From assembly GCF_030272615.1 (NCBI RefSeq), contig NC_081410.1, forward strand, positions 508,425,942-508,489,941: a DNA stretch of 64,000 nucleotides, in the 5' to 3' direction. The notes under the pieces were generated by a model, which had not been told where the DNA came from, searched no databases, and worked only from the letters and a program-made list of their open reading frames with translations. The stretch comes from Cryptomeria japonica. Taxonomy: Eukaryota; Streptophyta; Pinopsida; Cupressales; Cupressaceae. Position numbers and translations under genes: made by a program. Within the stretch, counting starts at the first letter, position 1, and each line of letters starts with the position of its first letter. This document shows positions 46,175 to 57,769 of this stretch, one piece after another.

Positions 46175-46967
46175 TGTTTATGGTGAAAATGGATAACAAT
46201 AATAACAATATTGAAAGGCTAAATGAATCCAACCACAAAACCCTAGCCTAACAATCAACAAAGATCCACCATAACATATGAAGATTACCTAAGACAATGC
46301 AAATCAAATGAAATCACAAAGATTATACCATCACATGTCCAATAGGGTTTTGATCTCCATTCTTCCTATCTCCATTGATCTTGCTTGATATATTTGCTCT
46401 CAGATTTTTATATGCACAAGAGCTCAACAAAGAACGGAATGTGGTTGCAAGTAGGATCGTAGTGTAGCAAGTTGCATGAAAGATCATTAGCATGAGTGAT
46501 TAGGGTGAGTCATTAGGGTTTGATAATGAAGAAAGCATCTCCTTAAATAGAAGACACAATATGAAATGGAGGGATAAGATTGAGAGGTGTAAAAAGGAGG
46601 TCGGCTAGGATTAGAGGGTAGGTAAAAGAAATAATAAAATAATGAAAGGGGTAGGTAGTGTATGAATTAAGAGATGAATGACATGTGTCATGGGTAGAAA
46701 AGGTTAATGAATTAATTAAATAAATAAATATTTATTTAATTAATAGAAGAAGTAAGATAATTAAATAAATAAGATATTTATTTAATTTAGGGAAAGGATA
46801 ATTTAAATAAATAAATGTATTTATTTAAATGAGAAATAAGGCTAGAAGAGGATAAATGAATTAATTAAATAAATAAAGATTTATTTAATTAATAGAAGAT
46901 TTAGGCTTAGATAATTAAATAAATAAAATATTTATTTAATTAGACTAGACAATTTTAGGTGTCTACA
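46175..46967 (-). repeat. Element G 5' LTR
   Basis: 793 bp, same length as the outer partner, with about ten differences. It starts TGTTTATGG in plus orientation and ends GTGTCTACA. The target duplication GTTGT follows. Confidence 0.92.
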
Positions 46968-47345
46968 GTTGTTACCAACTATACTTAGATTTTATGAATG
47001 AAACAAATGCTAAAAGATATAAGGGTAAGTTATGATGAGCCTATTATTATTCACTATGCTAATACTGCTGCTATTGATATGTCAAACAATCTGGTTTTTC
47101 ATTTCAAATCAAAACACATTTGTATAAGGTACAATTTCTTGAAGGAAAAGGTTGAAGGAAAGGAAGTCAAATTGGTTTATGTTCCTACTAAGGAGAAGAT
47201 TGTAGATATTATAACTAAATCATTGCCTAAAGATACTTTTAAATATCTCTCAAAGATGAGTTGGGGGTTACCAACCCTCCAGAAGAGACTTAGAGATGCA
47301 GGAATGCATCAATCCAATAACCTTATAAGATATTTTCTTTGATCT
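46968..47345 (+). pseudogene. Element F: RNase H end, degenerate
   Basis: The frame resumes after element G and continues WMKQMLKDIRVSYDEPIIIH. YANTAAIDMS follows, where relatives have CDNTSAI, so the catalytic Asp is Ala. Then come FHFKSKHICIRYNFLKEK, VDIITKSLPKDTFKYL and a frame-shifted tail. The junction reads continuously with the stub at 32175 if one GTTGT copy is removed. Confidence 0.85.
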
Positions 47346-47558
47346 GAGTTGATGAGATGATGCTACTACTCAGGCAGAATAGTCAGTTGTTTGGTTCAGT
47401 ATTTTTGAATTGGTATCCATCCTTTGTCATTGATGTCAAATGGGGAGAGGTGGTATTCATGTGAAAATCAATCATATCTTTGAGGGATCTTGTTGGCATT
47501 CCTTGGCACTTGGATGTTTTTCACATTCAATGTTGCCATCAATGCCAAAGAGGGACAT

Positions 47559-48779
47559 TGTTGGCAATATGTTGGATTTGGTTAAGTGTTGTCATTGATG
47601 TCAACATTGTATCTTGGTTGGAGGCTATCCTGGTTGGACCTATCCCGATTAGTCTTGGTGATCATCTTGGTTTTGGCTATGATTTTGATCTAGTATGATC
47701 AGATCTCTAGAACCAGTTTTGGATGCTTACTCTGGATGGTTATTTATTTTCCATATTCTGTTAGTTCATGTTTTGGTACTCTGGTAACTATCACTTATGT
47801 TCCCAGTTGGTATTTCCTAGTACCAGTTAGCTTTACTAGTAAGTGATATTTAGTGTTTTGGTCAGTCGATTTTGGTTTGGCCTATGAAATCAATTTATAT
47901 CATGTTGAAAGTTCTCCTTGTTCATATTTTGAGTGTTTGGTAACTTTGCATTGGTTGGCGTGCTATTGTGGTGGTCCTATTTGGATCCAGTTAGAATTTT
48001 TATGTTACTTCACTAAGGGTCTACCAATTGGTGAAGCATGTTGGATTTTGGTCTTAGTGGAATTTCTGGCAGATGGAATTGTTTGGTTACTCGATTTAGG
48101 TTCATGCTATGTAATGTAAATCATAATATTAGTCCAGTAATATCATGTAGTGTAATTTTTATTATTTTGGGTTATGGGTTTAGGATTTTGCTGACCTTGT
48201 CAATAAGGTTGATGACCTATATTTATAAGTGACTTATTCATGTAATTTACATATCAATCGATACATGGATGGGATCAATGGTTATGTCTGGATTATCAGA
48301 GGAAGGTTTATGTGTGAACAAGTGATATATCATTCAGTGAAGGTTTTTGTATTGTAGGTCAGACATATTTGCTTAACTGAAACTTTATCAAGCATTAGGA
48401 GATGCTACTTTCACAGTTCATTATTCCCAAATTGTAGTCAGATGTTTTTGTAAGTCAGTGAGACTTCTTTTTGCAATGAGCAATGAGCTCTAGGCAGTTT
48501 GCCTAATTGTGAGTGCAATCCCCATTGTAATTCCACATACTGTTGTAGAAGTATTATCTGATTGTGGGTAGGGTTTACCATCGTGGTTTTTCCATTCATT
48601 GGGTTTTCCACGTCAAAATATTGGTGGTTTGTGTACAATGCTTTCATGTTCTATTATTCATTGTGTTTGTTCCTTGGTGCTCTGATTTAATGGTTTTAAT
48701 AAGCATAAGTTATGATTTCTGATGGTAAACTGATTCACCCCCCCTCTTAATTTACTCCCGGTATCAGATTTGTCTATCA
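47559..48779 (+). repeat. Element F 3' LTR
   Basis: 1221 bp, TGTTGGCAATATG to TCTATCA. It is preceded by CCAAAGAGGGACAT, a weakened polypurine tract. It contains the GAGCTCTAGGC block (about 48485), GGTTTTCCACGTCAAAAT (48602) and CACCCCCCCTCTTAA (48736). Confidence 0.88.
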
Positions 48780-49560
48780 CTTGTTGCATTTTATTTGTTT
48801 TTATTGGGGGTTAAAAGGGGGAGGATTTGTCTTGAAAGCCTTAGGGGGTCATAAGGAATTTTTTTGGTCACGAGAGACCAAGTTTGGAAGGAGGATTTTT
48901 GGCCTTGTGATGGCTATGGTTATTGCAATATACTTGCAGATCCCCCCATGCCTAGTCCACCTTCACCCCTCTTTGAAAATGTCATTTTATGTTTGTGTTA
49001 ATCTTGGGTTGGGAGATTTTATGTTGAATGTTTCCTCTATGTATCCTGGAAATTGTATGTGTATTAAAGTTTGTTTGTAACCTATTTGGTACCTAGTTAT
49101 CCCAAGCTTCGAGGTGACCTCTTGTAGGCCTAGGTTGGGAGGTGAGCCTCCATGGCCACAACCAAAAGGGTATACAACTAGAGGTCTTACCTTCCTCATC
49201 ATCTATCAACCAAGTCTAAGTCCAAATATTCTCGCCTCCTTACCTTCTTCTTTTTATGTCATGAGTATACCAATGGACTTGGTTATTTCAGATTATGCTT
49301 CTTTTTATGTCATTAGTGAAACCTTGTCATATTTTCCTTATTCACAATCCCATGTTTCTCATCATCCACATTGATAGGTATATCCAACCTAATCTTGTGG
49401 TCCAGGACTTTGGACCCACCAAATTTGGTTAATTTCATTTTCTTTTTGGTGGGGGGCTCTAGGTCTTGCATTTTCCTGCTGCTAGATTTGAACTTACTTG
49501 TCGCTCACCTTGGAGGATTGATTTTATTGCTACTATTAGTTCCCAAAGTCACCATAACCC
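48780..49560. other. Stretch without a recognisable gene
   Basis: It forms the right flank of element F, starting with its CTTGT duplication. Open frames up to about 100 codons have no recognisable domain. Confidence 0.5.
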
Positions 49561-50339
49561 CCCCTTATTTATTTGGTCTATACTTAGGGTCCTCTATATC
49601 CTTGATATCACACCAATCCATGGCAGCACCAATGTCATCCTCATTCATCTTCATCTCAGAAACCAACTACACATTAGTGTTAGAGGAGGAAATGTGTGCT
49701 TTATCCTTGGGAGATGGTTTCAGTTCACGAGCTTGGGTGTATTCCATAATAAAAAGGATAAACCCTTCATGAATCACAGGGCTATCCTGGTTTTCAAAAT
49801 GTTTAACTAAACTATTCTCCAAGGACGAAACCAAGTAGACAGGCATGGAAATAAATCCACCATGCCTAAAATGATTTAAGTCAATAAAATGATGTTCGAA
49901 AATGCTAGCATATCTACCATCTAGGTGTGATATACCTCATGATGAATTCTTCTATAACATCCCAAAGGGAAATCAACTCTTTCCTGTTATAGCCACCATT
50001 TGCCATTTTCATAACCCTCTATCGTTCCTTTTCCTTATCATAAAAGGAAACAATAGCTACCTTACCCGACTTCGTGTCTCTATAGAATTTCCTACCTTTC
50101 ATATCTAGACTAGTAGCAGTGGCAACTAGGGTTTCGTCGACTTGAAACTCCGTACCAAAGGCAGTCAGCACACCCTTATTCCAACCTTTAACAAAGCTTT
50201 CCATAACAATGGTAGAATGACCATGCAGTCTCTCCAAAAAAGGCACCATCCCACCATAAAAAATTTCCTCCCAAACCTCCTTATTCTTCTGCCACTTATA
50301 ATAGGTTGTGGGTTCAAACCTATTCTTTTCACCTCCCAT
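49560..50339 (-). pseudogene. Decayed gene of an unnamed repeat-borne family
   Basis: From ATG at 50339 the frame reads MGGEKNRFEPTTYYKWQ, EVWEEIFYGGMVPFLERLHG, ESFVKGWNKGVLTAFGTEF and TATSLDMKGRKFYRDTKSG. After a break near 50020 it continues in pieces: RKELISLWDVIEEFIMRYITP, SLENSLVKHFENQDSPVIHEG, LFIMEYTQARELK and DIGAAMDWCDIKDIED. Only a few stops interrupt about 260 codons. I believe similar proteins are frequent in large plant genomes next to transposons, but I cannot name the family or function. It starts close to the LINE 3' end (50480), with opposite ends not overlapping. Confidence 0.55.
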
Positions 50340-50479
50340 GTTGTAGCTCGACCAAATTAGACAATAAGACTCCAAAAAAACCAAGAGGAAAACAAACTAG
50401 AAACAGGGAAAAGTGTAAGTTCTAAAACTTCTCAAAGTGGTAATAATTCGAAATACCACCCCAATGGCTCCCATCCCAT

Positions 50480-51300
50480 CATAATATTTTATCAAAAATT
50501 TCATTGGAAAAGCCAGAGATCTTGACATAATTTCTTGCCTGGTCGCAGATAGTTTTCAAGAAAATTTCCTTTCCTCTCCACCATTTAACTGCCATGTTAC
50601 CCACCACCAAGTTGTCCAAATGATCCACCAATTTTTTTCCTTCTTGGAAAATGTGCGAGATCTTAAAATCCTCTAGGCTGGATATCAAATTAAGGCAATC
50701 CTTGATGATGTTTGAAATAGTCCAACTAGGCACTGTACGTCCCTTAATACATTTGACAATGTTAAGCGAGTTACTTTCTAGCTAGACCCATTTGAAGCCC
50801 TGCTTCCTCTCCATGTGTAGTCCTATGTAGGTGACGCTAGCCTCCGCAAAATGGTTAGTCTGGGTGCCCAAAGGGAGTGTTACCACAGAGACCAGCAAAC
50901 CCAAATGGTTCCTCCCCACTCCTCCATAGCCAGTCAGCCTAGGATTTCCTTTGACCACCCCGTCGATATTAATTTTGATCCACCTAGTAAGGGGTGGATT
51001 CCAAGAGACATTCTCTCTGGTAAGTTTAATTTTATAAACAGGGATAGATATATTCTAGCATATATTCCACCGCTTGATAGTATCCCATTCCTCCTAGCTA
51101 GACTCAAGAGGAGGATCATTTTTCCTACCAGGACAGTAATCAAGAAAATTTTCCTTAATAGCATTCCTTATTCTGATATCCACCACAAGAGAAATGGACT
51201 CCATATATCTGAAAACTCTATTATTTCTTTTCTTTTGCAAACCCCAAGCAATATGAGGTAGGGATAAGTTCCATAGAATACCAAAAATAAAGAGTTTTCT
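50480..51300 (-). pseudogene. LINE (non-LTR retrotransposon) C-terminal RNase H, degenerate
   Basis: The minus strand reads WGLQKKRNNRVFR (about 51240), a common linker after RT in plant LINEs. Then WIPPLTRWIKINIDGVVKGNP (51000), GYGGVGRN, EASVTYIGLHMERK, ESNSLNIVKCIKG, VPSWTISNIIKDCLNLISS and FKISHIFQEGKKLVDHLDNL. These are the RNase H motifs in order: D in NIDG, E, D replaced by N in ESNS, and D in VDHL. Stops occur at about 51085 and 50785. The RT itself is not present upstream, so this is a 5'-truncated remnant. Confidence 0.8.
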
Positions 51301-51675
51301 TCTATTTTCAGCTTTTACATTTGTAACAATGTAGAAAAGTAGATTGCTTTGGAAAATGATATAGTAGTTAGGTTTAATCTAAGATTAAGAAAAAAGCTAT
51401 GACAATAATAGGAAAATATTCCTTATAATTTCCTGTATTTACATTCCATGACAATTAGTCAGAATCTGAAATAAAAGAATATTAGTTTTAAACAAAATAT
51501 TAGGAACAAAAGAAAATTTTGTGAGAACTTAGTATTCAAGATCTCTGTTTTATTTTTGTGGGGGCTTGAAAAGAGGGAGGATATCCATAGTAGTGATTCC
51601 TCCACTCTTTCCCATTCTCCTTTCATATATCTTTATTTTACACTTTGTACCAACATCAAAAAGATCTAATGAACC

Positions 51676-51951
51676 ATCCAAGGGGTTGAGCTTAACTAGT
51701 TAAAACATTGGGTTCTCACTGTGGAGACCCAAGTTCAATTCCCAATAGGGACATCTAAAGTGGAATTCTAAGTTGTGACTCTTGGCCTTCCATAGGATGG
51801 GGAAGGTCTTGGGGCCAATCTAATCAAACATAATAATAATAATTCAACTATATGTAATGGGGATGGGGCCCCCTACTGTTTCCCCACTAGTTCATAGCTC
51901 CAGTCAAAAGCTATCCAGGCTTTGGCCAATTACTGATCAAACAAAAAAAAA
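51676..51951 (+). mobile_element. tRNA-derived SINE with target duplication
   Basis: AAGATCTAATG(A/G)ACC flanks the unit on both sides (51661-51675 and 51952-51966), a 15-bp duplication with one mismatch. The 5' part has GAGCTTAACTAGTT (A-box-like, 51688-51701) and AAGTTCAATTCCC (B-box-like, 51731-51743) at tRNA spacing. The 3' end is an A-run. Size is about 276 bp. Confidence 0.78.
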
Positions 51952-52119
51952 AAGATCTAATGGACCTTCAGCTAGTAAAAAAAAAAGGAATTTAAATCTA
52001 CTCACTTATACAACTATAAATGATTTAAAATTTTCTTATGTGTTATCCAAAAGAACTCAGATTTGAATGGCATATAATAATTTAATATACTCTTTTGTAT
52101 ATAGATACATATATACATA

Positions 52120-52120
52120 A

Positions 52121-52158
<38 letters not shown>

Positions 52159-52160
52159 TT
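52120..52160. repeat. AT microsatellite
   Basis: An uninterrupted AT dinucleotide run. Confidence 0.9.
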
Positions 52161-52244
52161 TATAAACTTGGAACTAGCTATTATGGAAATGATACCAGAT
52201 TGAAATGAATATTTCACTAAATTTATACTTGAACATGTTGAAAA

Positions 52245-52246
52245 GA

Positions 52247-52283
<37 letters not shown>
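52245..52283. repeat. AT microsatellite
   Basis: A second AT run about 100 bp after the first. Confidence 0.9.
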
Positions 52284-52284
<1 letters not shown>

Positions 52285-52724
52285 TAACAAAATTGGAAAA
52301 CTTGATTTATAACCTCATCAAAAAAATCTGAGCATATGTATATAAAAGGGGGTGCATGGGGGCAGTGTGTGCGTCACGACCCACACAGGTGGGCCGTGAC
52401 CCACCTGCATTAGTCACATCCCACCCAGGTGGTTGCGACCCACCACGATGGTGCTCCCACCAAGCACCCTTGCGTAAACATTGCACCATAACCTTGGTCA
52501 GCACCTGCAACAATGGCGCACAGTTGTACTTCTGCCCCTCAAACAAATTTTGAACTCCCCTACAAAAAAAATAAAATCAAAACCTTAACATATGTTATGA
52601 CATAAATAAATAAAAAGGGGATTATATTTAAAATAAAGAGGAGCTCTAATAATATTATAAAATGGGGTTTTAGGGTTGAGTAGATAAAGTGAAATCTCTA
52701 ATATTATATTTATGTGTATAAGTA

Positions 52725-52905
52725 TATGTATATGTATATATATGTATGTGTGTGTGTATATATTTAAATATTTATACTTATATATATAAATATAAATATA
52801 TACATATATCTATACATATACATACATATATATTTATATATATATATATATAAATTAAATATAAATATACACACACACACACAGACACACACACACACAC
52901 ATATT
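52725..52905. repeat. TA/TG and CA microsatellite cluster
   Basis: TATG/TATA-rich sequence is followed by AC repeats at about 52868-52902. Confidence 0.85.
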
Positions 52906-55900
52906 GTAGTACCTCTGCCCTAATCAGATTCTAATTTTGGTTTGACCTTGGCTAGTTTATCATGTTATAATGTTGTAGTGAGATGTTTTGATTATTGTGT
53001 GTACCTGTTAATGAGGTTTTCACATCAATTTGTATGTAAGCTTATTAGTTCTCCTAATTCATGTTATTAATCTCAAGCTAACACTTTTATTAAATAAATA
53101 TAAGTATGCATGTGTGATTCATTATTGCAGGAGATTGCAAGTATAGTACCGCATGGGTGTGAGGTTCGTCTCCACCTGGATTCACAGGTTTGAGTGTTCC
53201 TCGTTGACCCTTAGAAATTGGATTAGGTGGTCGTGAGACCCTCGTTTGACCATAGTCATGCTCAAGTGAGCATCGTCAGTCGTCCGTCAGTATCCCCTTT
53301 GGTGGGGTATGCAGGTCGTCTATCTATTTGGCTTTCTTGGTTTGCATGTTTTGTGTCTGGTTAAATTGAGTAATTAATCCTTAATTGTTTAAATTGATTT
53401 AATGTGTATTTACACATTAGTAATTAAGGGACTAAATTAAATAGGTTCCCTTTATGCGATTAATCGTTAATTAGAATTGCTCAATTCAAGTTGGTAGCAA
53501 GTTCGACTAAATGGTTAATTTTAAATGATAAATTTATTCTGTTTATGCTTTTGGAAAGGAAAGATTTAAATTTATTTGAAATAGAATTAATTTAATTTCT
53601 TTGCCCTTTAAAGAAAAAAAATAGAGTTAAAACTATTGCCTTAATTACTTTTAGAATAGTTAATTAAATGTCATGAGAAAAGAGAAATAAAAGAAATGAT
53701 TTTTACAAATAACTTTCCCATTTACTTTTTGGAAATTGGAAAAATAATTTCTTTTATTATTAAATATTAATGATTTATTAGAAAACATTTTTCAACCTAA
53801 AAGTTTAGGCTGAATATTTTTCTATATTAATAATGGATATTTTTGGAGAAATATTGGAGGCCAGATTGGAAACCAAAACTAGAGCTTAGAGGTTTGATTC
53901 AGATTGTTTGCAGAGTAAACATCCAGGATTTCTATCACAAGTTGGGTGTTTGTCACCCTTCTTTTTGTTTTGAAAATTTGAAATTTAGTTTTAAAAAAAA
54001 AAAACAACTTCTCTGTATGTTGATTTTTTGAAAGATCCTTGTTTGGAGAGCTTTTAAAGTTGTTTAAATTTGAGAAAGGGTTTCCTAGTTTGGGAAAGGG
54101 TTTTGTTTTCCTGTTGTATGAATTTGCAAATTTATGGTGAAAGGAAAAGTCATGCTGGTAAACTTTTTGGGAATTTCTTCTTTCTGTGTATTTTTGTGTT
54201 CTTCTTGAGTATGGAGAAAATCAGAGTTTTTTGGATTAATAAATTTCCCTTAAGGCTTTGTGAAAGAAAGATTTAGGAAACTTTATGTTTTTCTCAAATC
54301 TCTGTTCTGTCACAGACATTTTTTTTGGTTAAAAAAAAATGTCTGTGAAAGAGTTTTTTTTAATAATCTCTGATTAAAAATAAATAAAATAAAAGATATG
54401 TTTTGTTGGATCTGTGTATACCCAGAGTTTGGGTATTGAATTTATTAGTTTTAATAAATTTAAAATAAAATAAAGAAAGATAAAAAAAAGTAAAAAATCA
54501 TTCCTTGCTTATTTCACTCAGAAAATTTTCCAAATAAACTTGGCAATGGGAGTTTGATTGTTACAGAAAGAAAAAGAAATAAAAAATTCATAACCTCTGA
54601 AAATATATTAAAAAAATCAAAATAAAAAAATCAAATTGACTTTTAAAATATTAAGTCAAGAAATTTATGAGTTTGCTGGAAAACTCATAAATTTCTAATT
54701 TTTGCTTTGTGTTTTGGGAAGTGAAATTTTTGTTAAAAAAAAAAAAAGTTTTTAATTTTATTTAATTAAAAAAGTTTTTTTTAATAGTTTTTATTTATTT
54801 ATTAATTATTATTTAATATATATTTTATTAATGAGAATTAATATATATATATATATATATTAATATTTAATTGGTAATTTTTTATTATTAATTATTAATT
54901 GTTTATATTTAATTAATCGATGATTAATAAATATTTATTAATTAATATTTAATTTTGGTATTTGTCTCTATGTACGCAGGAAGTATCTTTTTTAGGAAAA
55001 GGATTAAATAATGTATTATTTGAAAACATTGGAAATTTAGTAGTGTATCATTTGGAAAATTGGCAAGTAAATGATATTTTCATTTAGTAAAATAAATTGT
55101 TTAATTTATATTTCTCTCTATATTAGAAAATAGGCAAAATTGTACTATTCCAATTATGGTATTGAATCTATCTTGTATGCTGATTTTCTGTTATTGTTTT
55201 TTTTGAAAATTTAGATCCTTTAGAAAACTGGATCAATTGTTGTGTGAAAACAATAAGAAAGAATATTGTCTTTTTCAATCTATGCCTATGCATATTTAAT
55301 TTTATATATTCGCATTTGCTTAAGAAATGACAAGTCTTTGATTTTGTTTGTTGGATCCTGTCGTAAGTTTGAATTGGGTACCTGTTTCTGTCCTTGATCT
55401 CGAGTTTTGACTGTTGTCTTGTGGTGGTGTTGTAATCGGTCATGTCCCTTATGCGGGTGTTGAATGTTGATTTGTGGTTGACCATAGCTGGTCAGGTCTC
55501 TAGTTAGAGTACTGTCAGCCAATACACCACATATGAAGTCTTGTTTGACTAAGTAGGTATTCCTACCATGTTGAACTCTGTTTACTTGACCTTGTGTATT
55601 CCTTGGTTTAGGAGTTCGTTTGAGTATAGTCTAGCGTCATTTGGGAAAGTGTGTCTAAATAAGTGATAATCTAATAGCATATTAGAGAGCTAGTTAATGA
55701 ATCACTAAGTAAGATAATTGTGCCTCATAAATGGGATGAGTGCTAGCACAGACTCGACATGCAGTGAGAAGGCTTGAAATAGCAAACCATCAACCTTGTC
55801 TTCACGAAAGGTTGTGTTGGGTCCACATGAGGCTTGGATGGGCCGAAGGTTTGGAATAGGTTGTTAGGGTAAACCAGTGGATAGGGCCGAAACCTATGCT

Positions 55901-56863
55901 AACCATACCAGGCTATGTGATGACACTTGTCCCTTATGTTCGCTTGTGTGTTGTTTTGTTGTCTTGATAGGAGCATTGTTGAGGAGTCTTTTTGATGTTT
56001 ATGCCCTCATGAGAACCTAATATCATGTTAGACCTTGGGTTGCGGAAATTTAGTTTCACTGATGCTCCAGTTGATCTTTTGTAATTGCTTCGTATTATGT
56101 TCAGTTGGATCCTTTCCTATTGAGGGATCATTCATGTATTTATTTGACCAATGGGGTCATATGTATTATTTGTTATGTTTGCCTTGATGGAAGGATTGTA
56201 AATGATTTGAACCTTATGTATTCTTCTCTGTTATTTAATTATTAAAGGGGTCTTGCAGTTGAGCAGACCCGAAGATGTAACCCACTAGGGGTGAACTCTG
56301 AGATCATTTTGGTGTTATGTCATGTTTTACATTCTTATGTTTCCTTTTAATTTAGCATGTATGGATTGCATTATGTTAGTATGTATAATGTGGATTAGAT
56401 AAAGTTAATCTTAAATGCATGTATGTAGTCATCTTATTAAATGCAGTAATTTGGATCATGAAGAATGTATATTTGAATAATGGAATGTATTTAGTTATTG
56501 ATTATGCAATTAAGTATGGATGGAAAGTATTCATTAGTTTATGATGAAATTAAAATACATTATAACATTAGATGCATGACATATGTTCAATGTAAGGTTG
56601 TACGTAATGCTTGGTTAAATTTTATTGGATGAACTTAATCATGTCACCTATGATTTTAACCTCAATGGATGAACCTTATCATGTGATCTATATTTTTACC
56701 TTACTGAAATAAATTATCCTTGTTTAAGTATTATCTTGTCATTAAGTTAATCAACTTAATTGGAATAATTAACGTGAGTTGAGTTAAATGTTGAATTAAG
56801 TAATCAAGTTGGGAAACTCTTTACGTGTTATTTAGTCTTCTGCTGTAGTATTTGAACTTATGA
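52906..56863. other. Long stretch without a recognisable gene, probably old repeat
   Basis: TGTAGTACCTCTGCCC near 52905 has the look of a gypsy LTR start. Non-AT-rich blocks at 53150-53340 and 55600-56290 resemble LTR-type sequence, but no second copy or boundary can be shown here. Between them lies very AT-rich sequence (53400-55200). No protein motif was seen. Confidence 0.4.
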
Positions 56864-57379
56864 TGTTAGAATATTTAATCTTTACTTAGCTTAGGTTTAT
56901 TTTTATTTAGTTTAGGATATTCCTTTGGAATTCCTACATGTAATTTGTCCTCTAGTACATGTGTGAGGACAAGTCATTTCTTTTATTTTCCTTTATTAAG
57001 GAATATTAGATTTCCTCCATAAGAGGATGTGGACACATGGCACACACATTTTATGAATGGTGGCATTCATAGATTTGGGAGTTACTTTGTAACTCCTCTC
57101 CTCATCTCTATTTAAGAGATGTCTCCTCTCTCATTTCTTCTTAATGACAATATTGTAAAGAGCTTCTTGCTCTCTCTCTCTCTCTCTCATTTTAGGCATT
57201 GCCTCATTCATAATATCACAAGGGGTTTTTCTTTTCTTTTCCCCTTTCAAAAGTTCTTGTGCCTCCTTCTTCACATTTGGGTGATGCTCCAAGGTTTTTG
57301 CTTTTCTCTTGGTAACAATTACTTCATCATATACTTTCTTGGATTAATTTTCCTTTCCTTGCTCTTGTATTTCCTTACA
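56864..57379 (+). repeat. Element A 5' LTR
   Basis: 516 bp, TGTTAGAATATTT...TTCCTTACA. TATTTAAG at 57109 is a possible TATA box, and a CT run of nine repeats is at 57171-57188. Confidence 0.93.
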
Positions 57380-57394
57380 TGGTATCAGAGCAGG
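57380..57394 (+). other. Element A primer binding site
   Basis: TGGTATCAGAGCAGG starts right after the LTR and matches the initiator tRNA-Met 3' end. Confidence 0.92.
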
Positions 57395-57614
57395 TTTCTA
57401 ATCCTTGTTTTAAGTTGACATTGATGAAGGTTACCATTCTGTGGAGTTCACCTTGTTGGAGGCATTATTGAGAGTAGAAGAAGTTCTTTTCTAATATTTT
57501 CTATTGTGCAGGTTTTGGTTTCAGATTTTTAACTTTTTTTTCAAACTTGTTAACAAGTTTGCCTGCAGGTTTAATCTCCTATTCTAGTTAGTTTTTATTA
57601 AAAAAAAAAAGGGC

Positions 57615-57769
57615 TTTGGAAGGCTTGCCGCGAAAGTTCCTTCTTTCTAGTTTAAATTTAATTATTTTTAAAGTTTTGGAAGGCTTGCCGCCAAAAATCC
57701 AGTGCTAACTTCTTTTCCTGCATACTTTAGATTTCATATTCATTTGTTTTGGAAGGCTTGCTGCCAAAA
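57615..57769. repeat. Three palindromic repeats in element A leader
   Basis: Units at 57615-57634, 57674-57696 and 57747-57769 share TTTGGAAGGCTTGC. The last two have perfect 6-bp ends TTTTGG/CCAAAA; the first has a changed right arm. Confidence 0.8.

Larger units (their letters stand above)
32176..46967 (-). mobile_element. Element G: chimeric Ty3/gypsy element, 14.8 kb, RT-less, with antisense PMD gene
   Basis: Outer LTRs are both 793 bp (32176-32968 and 46175-46967) and differ at about ten positions by eye. GTTGT flanks the whole unit (32171-32175 and 46968-46972), so it inserted as one piece. The minus-strand order is LTR, primer site, 2.7-kb leader, gag, protease, hydrophobic stretch, integrase C-terminus, 3' region, LTR. 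RT, RNase H and the integrase core are absent. The 3' region also holds an extra LTR (34616-35394), an inverted leader piece (33777-34615), an inverted LTR piece (about 37100-37568) and a PMD gene on the opposite strand. Recent movement despite the missing enzymes implies help from another element. Confidence 0.9.
20790..48779 (+). mobile_element. Element F: Ty1/copia retrotransposon hosting elements E and G
   Basis: LTR start TGTTGGAAATATG (20790) and LTR end TCTATCA (48779) are flanked by CTTAT and CTTGT, a 5-bp target duplication with one mismatch. The 5' LTR is 20790-29328 minus element E, about 1.2 kb; the 3' LTR is 47559-48779 (1221 bp). Removing E (7332 bp with duplication) and G (14797 bp with duplication) leaves an element of about 5.86 kb. 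Its pol is incomplete: nearly all RT is missing around 32000-32110. Every remaining domain has stops, frameshifts or changed catalytic residues. Confidence 0.88.

Noticed and set aside
51670-51750. A functional tRNA gene
   Set aside because: The A- and B-box-like motifs belong to a SINE with A-tail and target duplication. The acceptor and anticodon stems do not form.
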